From: Rothia nasimurium
GTDB taxonomy: Bacteria > Actinomycetota > Actinomycetes > Actinomycetales > Micrococcaceae
Assembly: GCF_928392795.1 (NCBI RefSeq)
Contig: NZ_CAKMTJ010000005.1
Span: 1-64,000 of the forward strand
DNA length: 64,000 nucleotides
Reading direction: 5' to 3'
Of this stretch, positions 55,172-63,262 are shown in pieces. The first letter of the stretch is position 1; each line of letters starts with the position of its first letter. Position numbers and translations under genes: made by a program. The notes under the pieces were generated by a model. That model was not told where the DNA came from and searched no databases. It saw only the letters and a list, made by a program, of their open reading frames with translations.

Positions 55172-56290
55172 TTACAGCACCGCCGTATTGAACAGCAGGC
55201 CCAGTAGGTAGGTGGCCAGAGCTGCGCCGTAGCCGATCGCTAGCTGGCGCAGGCCGCGCTTGAGAGGTGAGGCACCTGAGAGTAGGCCCACTACGCCGCC
55301 GGTGCCCATCAGGGCAAAGCCCACCAGCAGCATGGAAATCAGCATGGCTGCCCCGCCCGACATGCCGAAAATGTAGGGCAGGGTCGGGATGAGGGCTCCG
55401 GATGCAAAGAAACAGAAGCTTGAGGCGGCAGCCCCCACATCGCTGCCGAGCGCACCGTGGGCGTCCTCGGCGTCCGCCCCTTCAATATCGTCGCGGAAGG
55501 AGAGCGAGGGGTCGCAGTCGCAGGTGAAGTAGCCGAAGCGTTCCATGGCGCGGTGGCGGGCGGCCTCCTCGCTCATGCCGCGGGCCTTATAGATTAGTTC
55601 GAGCTCGTTCTGGTTGATGTCCAGCTGGTGGGCCACGTCGAGGGTGACCTGGGTGGGGCGGGAAGCGTCCAGGAGTTCGCGCTGGGAGCGCACCGAAACG
55701 AACTCGCCGGCGGCCATGGAGAGAGCGCCTGCAAGTAGGCCGGCAACGCCGGAGAGAAGCACCATGGAGCTGCTGACGCCGGTCGCGCCCACACCCATGA
55801 TGAGGGCAGCGTTTGAGACCAGGCCGTCGTTAGCGCCAAAGACGGCGGCGCGGAAGTTGCCCGAGAGCTTTTCGCGGCCAGAGGTGGAGAGCGCTCGAAT
55901 GATTTCTTCATGGATTGCCTCGTCGGCGGCCATGGCTTCGGTGGCGTCGGGGTCTTCCGCGTAGGGGGAGCGGCCCTCGGCGCGCTGGGCTAGGGCGAGT
56001 ACGAAGACTGAGCCGAAGTTCTTGGCAAGAAGCTCTAGAAAGCGGGCGGAGACGGACGGGCGCGGCTCAGGCGTGGCGTGTTCGCCTAGCAGGGTGCGCC
56101 AGTGCTCCTGGTGGCGGAGTTCTGCCTGGGCGACTTCTCTGAGGATTTCTGCTTCTTTTCCCTCAGCTCGGTCGGCTAGGGCGGCATAGATGCGGGCTTC
56201 TGAGATTTCTTCGGCGAGATAGCGGCGCCAGCGGCGAATCTGGGCGCGGCTTGGCTGGGTGGAGGGGGCGTGCGGGGCGGCTGCTGGCAT
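55172..56290 (-). CDS. VIT1/CCC1-family metal transporter with ferritin-like N-terminal domain
   Basis: This 372-aa protein joins a ferritin-like domain (about 20-145: ISEARIYAALADRAEG, EAELRHQEHWRTLLGEHA, DEAIHEEIIRAL) to a VIT1/CCC1 membrane part (about 150-372; GANDGLVSNAALIMGVG, MAAGEFVSVRSQREL, five helices). Similar proteins (MbfA) export Fe(II) or Mn(II). The cytosolic Cys pair CDCDP is typical of one clade. A large palindrome lies before its start. It sits near dps, suggesting iron control. Confidence 0.9.
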   Translation of the reverse strand: MPAAAPHAPSTQPSRAQIRRWRRYLAEEISEARIYAALADRAEGKEAEILREVAQAELRHQEHWRTLLGEHATPEPRPSVSARFLELLAKNFGSVFVLALAQRAEGRSPYAEDPDATEAMAADEAIHEEIIRALSTSGREKLSGNFRAAVFGANDGLVSNAALIMGVGATGVSSSMVLLSGVAGLLAGALSMAAGEFVSVRSQRELLDASRPTQVTLDVAHQLDINQNELELIYKARGMSEEAARHRAMERFGYFTCDCDPSLSFRDDIEGADAEDAHGALGSDVGAAASSFCFFASGALIPTLPYIFGMSGGAAMLISMLLVGFALMGTGGVVGLLSGASPLKRGLRQLAIGYGAALATYLLGLLFNTAVL

Positions 56291-56338
56291 GGTGTTTACC
56301 TTTGGTCAGGAGCCGAAGCGGGACGAAAATTGCATACA

Positions 56339-56374
56339 CTTCGGCTAAAGAAACTGTAGTTTTCTTAGCCGAAG
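56339..56374 (-). promoter_or_regulatory. 36-bp palindrome before the VIT1 gene
   Basis: CTTCGGCTAAAGAAACT and its near complement AGTTTTCTTAGCCGAAG lie 49 bases before the transporter ATG. The site has a TTAGCC half that loosely recalls metal-regulator boxes, but it is not a consensus DtxR site. Confidence 0.5.
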
Positions 56375-56680
56375 GTCTCGCTCGCCGCTTGTGAGAAGCG
56401 GTGGTTTACCGGGTGCCGCACCTAGGGGGTGGGCGAGCCAGTGTGTCGATAAACCGCTTTGGCGCTGGACGCCTGTGGGAACTACTCCCCTTCGTCGCCT
56501 ACTACTCTATCTACTCAAGTACTTTCTATGCAAAGTGATATGCAGCTCTGCGCGGACGCTTATGGGCGGGAGAAACGGGTAGGATAGGAAATTTTTTTGA
56601 AGATTTTAATTAGCGCCGGTTCTTTTTCGCTAATTCAGATGTGTAGCGTTTGTGGCTGTGTTTGTGCTGGTCAATACCGC

Positions 56681-56699
56681 TGAGGTTAGGCTTGCATAA
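56681..56699 (+). promoter_or_regulatory. DtxR/IdeR box before dps, site 1
   Basis: TGAGGTTAGGCTTGCATAA matches the 19-bp DtxR consensus at 15 of 19 positions by eye. It lies 162 bases before the dps ATG. Confidence 0.65.
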
Positions 56700-56708
56700 G
56701 CTGAAATG

Positions 56709-56723
56709 TAGGTATATTACCTA
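56709..56723 (+). promoter_or_regulatory. Short palindrome between the iron boxes
   Basis: TAGGTATATTACCTA has 6-base arms and a 3-base spacer. It could be a further regulator site upstream of dps; no matching regulator is known to me. Confidence 0.35.
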
Positions 56724-56789
56724 GTCATGCCAGGTTTTACTTATTATGATTTATTCACAATAAGCCTTGAAAAGCTGCAACGAGATGCG

Positions 56790-56808
56790 TAAGGTTAGGT
56801 GTAGACAA
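56790..56808 (+). promoter_or_regulatory. DtxR/IdeR half-box overlapping the dps -10, site 2
   Basis: TAAGGTTAGGTGTAGACAA has a nearly perfect AGGTTAGG half but a poor second half (12 of 19). TTGAAA at 56767 with 17 bases to TAAGGT could be the dps promoter, so the site would overlap the -10. Confidence 0.5.
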
Positions 56809-56860
56809 GTCACCGGGCTCTCCCGAATAGCCCGGTACACTCACGAAAGGAAAGCCGGCC

Positions 56861-57364
56861 ATGAGCAAGTACGCATCATTCACCGTCCCCGGTCTCACCG
56901 AAGAATCAGGCCACCACGTAGCCGACGTTCTGCAGCTTCGCCTGCACGCCCTGAACGACCTGCACCTGGTGCTTAAGCACGCCCACTGGAACGTCGTTGG
57001 CCCCAACTTCATCGCTGTTCACGAAATGCTCGACCCCCAGGTCGACCTGGTACGTGGCTTCGTCGATGCCATTGCAGAGCGCATGGCCACCATGGGCGTA
57101 GCTCCCAACGGCCTCTCTGGCGACCTGGTCGAAAAGCGCACCTGGGCTGAATACGATGTTGACCGCGCGGATGCTATGACTCACATCCGTGCCCTGAACG
57201 AGGTCTACAACGTTGTAGTTGAAGACCACCGTGCAGCTATTGCAAAGGTGGGCGACATTGACCCCATTACCGAGGATCTGCTGATTGGCCAGACCGCTGA
57301 ACTGGAGCTCTTCCAGTGGTTCCTGCGCGGCCACCTGGAAGACGGCCAGGGTAACCTCAAGTAA
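56861..57364 (+). CDS. dps: Dps-family ferritin-like DNA-protection protein
   Basis: This 167-aa protein oxidises and stores Fe(II) and protects DNA as a 12-mer. The ferroxidase site is in LVLKHAHWNVVGPNFIAVHEMLDPQVDL (split: HAHWN and HEMLDPQVD), with conserved Asp and Glu. The N-terminal tail is short and low in Lys, so DNA binding may be weak. Two DtxR-like boxes and a likely promoter lie upstream. AAAGGAAA precedes the ATG. A strong terminator follows. Gene-less 56391-56860 is explained by this control region. Confidence 0.93.
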   Translation: MSKYASFTVPGLTEESGHHVADVLQLRLHALNDLHLVLKHAHWNVVGPNFIAVHEMLDPQVDLVRGFVDAIAERMATMGVAPNGLSGDLVEKRTWAEYDVDRADAMTHIRALNEVYNVVVEDHRAAIAKVGDIDPITEDLLIGQTAELELFQWFLRGHLEDGQGNLK

Positions 57365-57398
57365 GCCTCAGAGCTTCAAAACTCGAACCACGCACTAG

Positions 57399-57428
57399 AG
57401 GCGGGTCTATCATGCGATAGACCCGCCT
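57399..57428 (+). terminator. Bidirectional terminator between dps and the HAD gene
   Basis: AGGCGGGTCTATC pairs perfectly with GATAGACCCGCCT around a 4-base loop, followed by TTCT. Confidence 0.85.
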
Positions 57429-57449
57429 TTCTATGTGGCAATGTAGCTC

Positions 57450-58100
57450 TTAGCCCTCGATCAATGCCCGAATCTTATCGAGGGTGAGTTCTGTGTGGGC
57501 GTAGCGGGCGTGGCCCAGGTGCTCGGGCACCTCGGTCATGCCAGGCACTACGACCACTTTCATGCCTGCAGCCGTGGCGCTCTGAGTGCCAGAAGCAGAG
57601 TCCTCTACGGCAACACAGTTTGCGGGATCTACCCCTAGATTCTGAGCTGCGAGCAGGTAGGGCTCGGGGTCGGGCTTAGCGTGGGTGACCTGCTCATCGG
57701 TGACCAGGGTTTTGAAAAGTCCCTCCGGCGCCAGCTTGGCGGTGTTGGCGGCAACCTCGGTGGTCGCGTTGGTGACAATTCCTGCGGGGACGCCCGCCTC
57801 AGCCACCTGCGCCAAGAGCGCCTCAATGCCGGGCAGGAGCTCCACACGGGCGTCCTTCAAGAGAACCGACATCTTAGCCTTAAGGCGTTCGTAGAGTTCG
57901 TCAGTAGAAACATCTGCACCCAGCTCCTGCATGCGGGCAAAGGTGACTGCGGCAGGTTTGCCCAGGGCCATGAGCGTATCCTGTTCGGTCCAGGTAGCTC
58001 CGAACTCGGCAGTCAGTGCGGTTTTAGCCTCTGCCCAGAGGGGCTCGGTGTCTACAAGGGTTCCGTCGTGGTCAAAGAAAATAGCTTCAAGTCTGCTCAT
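57450..58100 (-). CDS. HAD-family hydrolase (phosphoglycolate phosphatase/beta-phosphoglucomutase type)
   Basis: This 216-aa enzyme has the HAD Asp nucleophile in IFFDHDGTLVDTEPLW, motif II in GIVTNATTEVA, the Lys in HAKPDPEPYLLAA and the acidic motif in CVAVEDSASGTQSATAAGM. The four-helix cap after the first motif is subtype I. The substrate is a sugar phosphate or similar; it cannot be read. I use the ATG at 58100 with GGGTGG before it. It is convergent with dps. Confidence 0.88.
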   Translation of the reverse strand: MSRLEAIFFDHDGTLVDTEPLWAEAKTALTAEFGATWTEQDTLMALGKPAAVTFARMQELGADVSTDELYERLKAKMSVLLKDARVELLPGIEALLAQVAEAGVPAGIVTNATTEVAANTAKLAPEGLFKTLVTDEQVTHAKPDPEPYLLAAQNLGVDPANCVAVEDSASGTQSATAAGMKVVVVPGMTEVPEHLGHARYAHTELTLDKIRALIEG

Positions 58101-58150
58101 ATATACCACCCTACCCGTCCGCAGAGCTCTGCCCGGTTAAGATAGGTGGG

Positions 58151-58744
58151 GTGAACCAAGAGCACTCTACATCTAGCCCTGACTCTGCTTCTGCCCACCC
58201 GCGTCTACAGCGGCAGCCGGGCCTTGTGCGTCAGGCCCTAGCCTACTTGCTGGTACCTATGGCTTTTATCTCGGCCACCTGGATTACTGCCGGGCGCGCC
58301 CTCTTTGGCGCCGGGGGAGAGCTTGTGCCTATCTATGCGATATCGTTCGGGCCCGCCTTACTCATCATTCTGCTGGTGGCTGCACTGTTTTCTTATAAAG
58401 AGATGGGGCTGCAGGGCGCCGGAAAGCGGGCGGGGTTGCCACCTGTCACCGCCCTTGTGGCGGCGTCTACATGGGTGTTAGCCGGGTTCTTCGGCATGGT
58501 TGCTCCCGACCGGCTAGAGGGGCAGAATATCTCGGCGGCGGCAGCCCTGCTGGGGCCCGACGTCATTGGCCTCTCTGCGGCCTTCGGGAATACCAGTGGA
58601 ATCCTGACCTTCTCATTCGCCATTGCCACCCTACTTCTGGCCATGAGTGACTACCGAAAAGCGCGGGCTCTCACGCGTGGGCTGGACGAAGCAACCCGCG
58701 AACGCCTCGAACGAGAAGAGTCTATGTACGACTTTCTCGACTAG
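58151..58744 (+). CDS. Membrane protein of unknown function
   Basis: This 197-aa protein has a soluble N-terminus (about 28 residues), then four hydrophobic segments (ALAYLLVPMAFISATWITAG, ISFGPALLIILLVAALF, ALVAASTWVLAGFFGMV, ILTFSFAIATLLLAM), and a charged C-terminal helix RERLEREESMYDFLD. The GTG start lies 50 bases from the divergent HAD gene. I do not recognise the family. Confidence 0.65.
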   Translation: MNQEHSTSSPDSASAHPRLQRQPGLVRQALAYLLVPMAFISATWITAGRALFGAGGELVPIYAISFGPALLIILLVAALFSYKEMGLQGAGKRAGLPPVTALVAASTWVLAGFFGMVAPDRLEGQNISAAAALLGPDVIGLSAAFGNTSGILTFSFAIATLLLAMSDYRKARALTRGLDEATRERLEREESMYDFLD

Positions 58745-58761
58745 AAAAGTACCACAGACCC

Positions 58762-59478
58762 TTAGAGCCCTAGTTTCTTCAGCCAGCCGTTGAGTACCTC
58801 GGTGGCGGCCGCAGTGAGTTTTTCAGCGTAGAGGGAGGCTTCGCGGCGAATGACCGCTACATCCTGCTCTGAGGTCCTGATGTAGTCGGCATAGGCGATG
58901 AGCCACTGCTCGATGTGGCGGGGGTTGACCTCAAGGTGGAACTGGAGAGCCAGTGCGTAGGGGCGCCCCGCGGCGTCCTCTAGGGTAAAGGCCTGATTTT
59001 CGCACATCTGGGTGCGGGCTAGGCTTGAGGTGCCCTCGGGTAGGGTGAAGGCGTCTCCGTGCCAGTGGAGGACGGGGGTGTTGCCCAGTGGCGCGAGAAC
59101 AGATTCTTTCCCGGCTTCGGTAAGTTCCACCGGGGAATAACCCAGCTCGATGGCGCCGGTGGGGTCAACCTGGGCTCCTGCAGCTAGAGCAATCTGCTGG
59201 GCGCCCAGGCAGATGCCCAGGACTGGTTTCTGTGCGGCGATACGCGCCTTGATGAGTTCTACTTCTTCAAAGAGGAAGGGGTAGTCCTGGGTGTCGTTCA
59301 CGCTGATGGGAGCGCCCAGAATAACCAGCAAATCCGCCTCGCGCACCTCGGGGGTGTTGAGGGCGTCAATACCGGCGTCACGGTATTCGACGGTAAAACC
59401 GCGTTCGGTCAATAAATCTTCAAAGATACCCAGATTTTCAAAGGCAACGTGGCGAATAGCGTAGGCGGTGCGGGTCAT
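58762..59478 (-). CDS. Class I glutamine amidotransferase-like protein
   Basis: This 238-aa protein has a GATase fold with the nucleophilic Cys in LGICLGAQQIALAAG and the His in ALALQFHLEVNPRHIEQW, close to stand-alone GMP-synthase-like amidotransferases. LVILGAPISVNDTQDYPFL is the oxyanion strand region. The partner synthetase is not adjacent, so the acceptor is unknown. It is convergent with the membrane gene at 58151 and lies 36 bases after the start-side of the next gene on the same strand. Confidence 0.88.
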   Translation of the reverse strand: MTRTAYAIRHVAFENLGIFEDLLTERGFTVEYRDAGIDALNTPEVREADLLVILGAPISVNDTQDYPFLFEEVELIKARIAAQKPVLGICLGAQQIALAAGAQVDPTGAIELGYSPVELTEAGKESVLAPLGNTPVLHWHGDAFTLPEGTSSLARTQMCENQAFTLEDAAGRPYALALQFHLEVNPRHIEQWLIAYADYIRTSEQDVAVIRREASLYAEKLTAAATEVLNGWLKKLGL

Positions 59479-59513
59479 GGTTCTCCCTGTATGTGAAGCG
59501 ATTGACAGATAGC

Positions 59514-60356
59514 TTACCCGAGGGAGGGGCCTACCTTATAACCGCTGGACGCAAGACTCTGCCCGCCTGCCAAGAGAAGGGCGACCAGTAAGGCCGCCAT
59601 GAGAAGGGGCATGAAGGGGAGCTCTACCCCGAAAGTAAGGGCGGCTTCGCTGGATGGGGAGGCTACTAGCAGGGCTATGTGGGTGGCAGCGTAGGCACCC
59701 ACTGCTAGGAGTAGTGGTAGCCCCATCGGGTAGCGGGCTAGAACCAGCAGGGTGGCTGCGATAACCCAGCTCATGGCGACCCCGCTCAGGCCCCACTGGA
59801 GGAAATAGAGCGGAGCAAAGAAGACTAGAAAGAGCGGGGTAAGGGCTTTCATGCCGAGAACCTGAGGCAGAGAGCGGGCCAGGGCTGTGAGCATGATGAG
59901 CGGTGTGAGCGTCAGGCTAAGCGAGAATAGCCCTAGCCAGAGGGCATAGTGGTCGACGAAGTGTTCGGTGATGCCGTAGAAGGGGGCTGAAAATGTCCAG
60001 CCGAGATGCTGTTCGGCTAGGGCGGGGAGGGTATAGGCGACGGCAAGGAGGCCGAGTAAGGCGGATGTAGCGAGGGCTACCCAGCCGTAGGCGGATCTGA
60101 TAGGACGGTCTTCCCCGGCTTCGGTTGATGGGGTGAGTGTTCGTAGTACCCGACTGGCAATGAGGTAGAAGATGAGGGCAGCGGGTAGCTGTAGGGCCAC
60201 AAGGCCCGCAAAGATAGGGCCGATAATCGTGAGATAGGCCGGAGAAAAGAGGAGGTAGAGGGGCGCTGCCAGGGTGGCGATGGCAGTGAAGAGGAGGGTG
60301 CCCCAATAGAGTCGGTGCGGGGCGTAGAGGTAGGACGGCGGATGTGAAGAAAACAT
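59514..60356 (-). CDS. Polytopic membrane protein of unknown function
   Basis: This 280-aa protein has about eight hydrophobic segments, with Trp/Tyr at the ends and little soluble part (for example TLLFTAIATLAAPLYLLFS, ATSALLGLLAVAYTLPAL, LPFMPLLMAALLVALLLAG). No family motif is visible. It lies upstream of the amidotransferase gene on the same strand with 35 bases between them, so they may be co-transcribed. It is divergent from clpB. Confidence 0.65.
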   Translation of the reverse strand: MFSSHPPSYLYAPHRLYWGTLLFTAIATLAAPLYLLFSPAYLTIIGPIFAGLVALQLPAALIFYLIASRVLRTLTPSTEAGEDRPIRSAYGWVALATSALLGLLAVAYTLPALAEQHLGWTFSAPFYGITEHFVDHYALWLGLFSLSLTLTPLIMLTALARSLPQVLGMKALTPLFLVFFAPLYFLQWGLSGVAMSWVIAATLLVLARYPMGLPLLLAVGAYAATHIALLVASPSSEAALTFGVELPFMPLLMAALLVALLLAGGQSLASSGYKVGPSLG

Positions 60357-60492
60357 GGGAGTCCTCCATGGGCTGGTGGCTAGCGACGTGAAGCGGACTT
60401 CCTGTTTAAATCTAGTTCAGAAATATTAGGCAGGTCAATGGTTGGCCAATGCTGGGTGTGAAAAAGTTCTTGTAAACATCTAGTGCAAATAA

Positions 60493-60513
60493 ATTGAGTG
60501 TAGTAGACTCAAG
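60493..60513 (+). promoter_or_regulatory. HAIR element (HspR operator) before clpB, site 1
   Basis: ATTGAGT-N7-ACTCAAG matches the HspR repeat CTTGAGT-N7-ACTCAAG with one mismatch, 65 bases before the clpB ATG. Confidence 0.9.
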
Positions 60514-60518
60514 TTAAA

Positions 60519-60539
60519 GCTGAGTGGAGTACACTCAAG
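60519..60539 (+). promoter_or_regulatory. HAIR element before clpB, site 2
   Basis: GCTGAGT-N7-ACTCAAG has a perfect right arm and a 5 of 7 left arm, 5 bases after site 1. Tandem HAIR sites fit HspR control of the clpB heat-shock gene. Confidence 0.82.
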
Positions 60540-60577
60540 TATGAACGAACTACCTACGCAAAAGGTAAAGGAGAACA

Positions 60578-63166
60578 ATGAACGCACAATTTACGACCAA
60601 GAGCCAAGAAGCGCTCTCGGCAGCCAATATGAACGCCCAAACCGCGGGTAACCCCACCCTCGATACACCCCACCTGCTCAAGGCCCTCATGGACCAGCGC
60701 GGGGGAGTCGCTGTAGCTGTCCTCAAAACCGCCGGTCTCGACGTCGATGCCATCTCGCTGGCAGCGTCCACCGAGATTTCTAAACTCCCTAAGGTGCAGG
60801 GCGCCTCAGCCGCCCAGGCCCAGCCGAGCCGCGCCGTCCTGACCGCCATTCAAACCGCCCAAGCCAAGGCAGCCCAGTTCGGGGACACCTACATCTCTAC
60901 CGAAATCCTGCTGCTGGCGCTCGCAGCGGGGGACGACGCTACCGCCCGCGCCCTGCAGCAGGCCGGGGCCACCGAAAAGACCATTGAAAACACCATTCCG
61001 ACCGTGAGAGGAGACCGCACCGTGACCACCCCCGACCCCGAAGGCACCTTCGGCGCCCTAGAACAGTACGGCACCGACCTGACCGCCGTTGCCCGCGAAG
61101 GCAAACTTGACCCCGTTATTGGGCGAGATAGCGAAATCCGCCGCGTCATCCAGGTGCTCTCCCGCCGCACCAAGAACAACCCCGTGCTCATCGGCGAACC
61201 CGGCGTCGGTAAAACCGCCGTCGTTGAGGGCCTGGCCCAGCGCATGGTCTCGGGCGACGTACCCGAATCCCTGCGCGGTAAGACCCTGATTTCCCTCGAC
61301 CTGGGTGCAATGGTCGCCGGTGCCAAGTACCGCGGCGAGTTCGAAGAACGCCTCAAGGCCGTGCTGGAAGACATCAAGAAGTCCGAGGGGCAAATCGTCA
61401 CCTTCATCGATGAGATCCACACGGTTGTGGGAGCCGGTGCCTCTGAGGGGTCCATGGATGCCGGTAACATGCTCAAGCCCATGCTGGCCCGCGGCGAGCT
61501 GCGCCTGATCGGTGCAACCACCCTGGATGAGTACCGCGAAAACATCGAAAAGGACGCCGCCCTAGAGCGCCGCTTCCAGCAGGTCTATGTGGGTGAGCCA
61601 AGCGTTGAAGACACCATCGGTATTCTGCGCGGTCTGAAAGAGCGCTACGAGGCCCACCACAAGGTCGCTATCGCTGACTCCGCCCTGGTGGCTGCCGCCA
61701 ATCTGTCCAACCGCTACATCCCCTCACGTCAGCTGCCCGACAAGGCCATCGACCTGATCGACGAGGCAGCCTCCCGCCTGCGCATGGAAATTGACTCGGC
61801 CCCCGAAGAGATTGACGCCCTGCGCCGTGCCGTTGACCGCCTGACCATGGAAGAACTGGCCCTGGCCGACGAGACCGACCCGGCCTCCGTCGAACGTCTG
61901 GCCGCCCTGCGCGCAGATATGGCCGACAAGAAGGAAGAGCTGGACGCCCTCAACGCCCGCTGGGAAGCTGAAAAGGCCGGTCTCAACCGCGTCGGCGACC
62001 TCAAAACCCAGATCGACGAGCTGCGTTCCAAGGCAGAAGTCGCCCAGCGCGAAGGCAACCTGGCTGAAGCCTCCCGCGTGCTCTACGGCGAAATCCCCGC
62101 CCTCGAAGCCGAACTTGCTGCAGCCCAGCAGGCTGAGAACACCGCGTCCGAAGAGTCCATGGTCTCTGAAGAGGTTACCGCCGACGATATCGCCGAGGTG
62201 ATCTCCTCCTGGACCGGCATCCCCGCCGGCCGTATGCTCCAGGGCGAATCCGAGAAGCTGCTGCACATGGAAGACGAACTGGGCAAGCGCCTGATCGGCC
62301 AGAAGAAGGCCGTCACCGCCGTGGCCGATGCCGTGCGTCGCTCCCGCGCCGGAATCTCTGACCCCGACCGCCCCATCGGCTCCTTCCTGTTCCTGGGCCC
62401 CACCGGCGTCGGTAAAACCGAGCTGGCCAAGGCCCTGGCCGAGTTCCAGTTCGACGACGAACGCGCCCTGGTGCGTATCGACATGAGCGAATACGCCGAA
62501 AAGCACGCCGTCGCCCGCCTGGTTGGTGCCCCTCCCGGCTACGTTGGCTACGAAGAGGGTGGCCAGCTTACCGAAGCTGTACGCCGCCGCCCCTACTCGG
62601 TCGTGCTGCTCGATGAGGTCGAAAAGGCCCACCCTGAGGTCTTCGACATCCTGCTCCAGGTGCTCGATGATGGACGTCTGACCGACGGTCAGGGCCGCAC
62701 CGTGGACTTCCGCAATGTCATCCTGATTCTGACCTCTAACCTGGGCTCCCAGTTCCTGATTGACCAGAGTCTCGACGATGAAGCCCGCAAGAGCGCGGTC
62801 ATGAACACCGTGAATGCCAGCTTCAAGCCGGAGTTCCTCAACCGCCTGGATGAGGTCATCATGTTTGAGCCCCTCTCAGCCGATGACCTGGCCTCCATTG
62901 TGGGTCTACAGATCGCTTCGATGGCCCGCCGCCTGGAAGACCGCCGCCTGACCCTGGACGTCACGCCTGCCGCCACCGAGTGGCTGGGACTTGCCGGCTA
63001 TGACCCGGCCTACGGCGCCCGTCCGCTCCGCCGCCTCGTGCAGCGCGAAATCGGCGACCGCCTAGCCAAGGGAATCCTAGCCGGTTCCATCAAGGACGGC
63101 GACACCGTACGCGTGGACGTCAACCCCGATGTCACCGTCGACGGGCTGGTCGTCACCGCCGAGTAA
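60578..63166 (+). CDS. clpB: ATP-dependent disaggregase ClpB
   Basis: This 862-aa AAA+ chaperone works with DnaK to dissolve aggregates. Domains are Clp N (about 1-145), first ATPase ([29 protein letters not shown]), the M coiled coil (about 400-530) and the second ATPase ([35 protein letters not shown]), with the C-terminal cap. An AAAGGAGA site precedes the ATG. Two HspR HAIR sites precede it. A very strong hairpin follows the gene. Confidence 0.97.
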   Translation: MNAQFTTKSQEALSAANMNAQTAGNPTLDTPHLLKALMDQRGGVAVAVLKTAGLDVDAISLAASTEISKLPKVQGASAAQAQPSRAVLTAIQTAQAKAAQFGDTYISTEILLLALAAGDDATARALQQAGATEKTIENTIPTVRGDRTVTTPDPEGTFGALEQYGTDLTAVAREGKLDPVIGRDSEIRRVIQVLSRRTKNNPVLIGEPGVGKTAVVEGLAQRMVSGDVPESLRGKTLISLDLGAMVAGAKYRGEFEERLKAVLEDIKKSEGQIVTFIDEIHTVVGAGASEGSMDAGNMLKPMLARGELRLIGATTLDEYRENIEKDAALERRFQQVYVGEPSVEDTIGILRGLKERYEAHHKVAIADSALVAAANLSNRYIPSRQLPDKAIDLIDEAASRLRMEIDSAPEEIDALRRAVDRLTMEELALADETDPASVERLAALRADMADKKEELDALNARWEAEKAGLNRVGDLKTQIDELRSKAEVAQREGNLAEASRVLYGEIPALEAELAAAQQAENTASEESMVSEEVTADDIAEVISSWTGIPAGRMLQGESEKLLHMEDELGKRLIGQKKAVTAVADAVRRSRAGISDPDRPIGSFLFLGPTGVGKTELAKALAEFQFDDERALVRIDMSEYAEKHAVARLVGAPPGYVGYEEGGQLTEAVRRRPYSVVLLDEVEKAHPEVFDILLQVLDDGRLTDGQGRTVDFRNVILILTSNLGSQFLIDQSLDDEARKSAVMNTVNASFKPEFLNRLDEVIMFEPLSADDLASIVGLQIASMARRLEDRRLTLDVTPAATEWLGLAGYDPAYGARPLRRLVQREIGDRLAKGILAGSIKDGDTVRVDVNPDVTVDGLVVTAE

Positions 63167-63179
63167 AAGCCGGGAATAA

Positions 63180-63239
63180 CCCTATTGCTTCTCTCTTGAC
63201 CCTGCGGATTATCTCGGGGTCAAGAGAGAAGCGATAGGG
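63180..63239 (+). terminator. Very long terminator hairpin after clpB
   Basis: Two 23-base arms (starting CCCTAT and ending ATAGGG, one G-T pair) enclose a 14-base loop, followed by TCTTTGTCTTTT. Confidence 0.85.
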
Positions 63240-63262
63240 TCTTTGTCTTTTAAACTGGAAGA

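Noticed and set aside
61724..62632. A 302-codon open frame antisense to clpB
   Set aside because: Shadow of clpB; composition is typical of reversed high-GC coding DNA.
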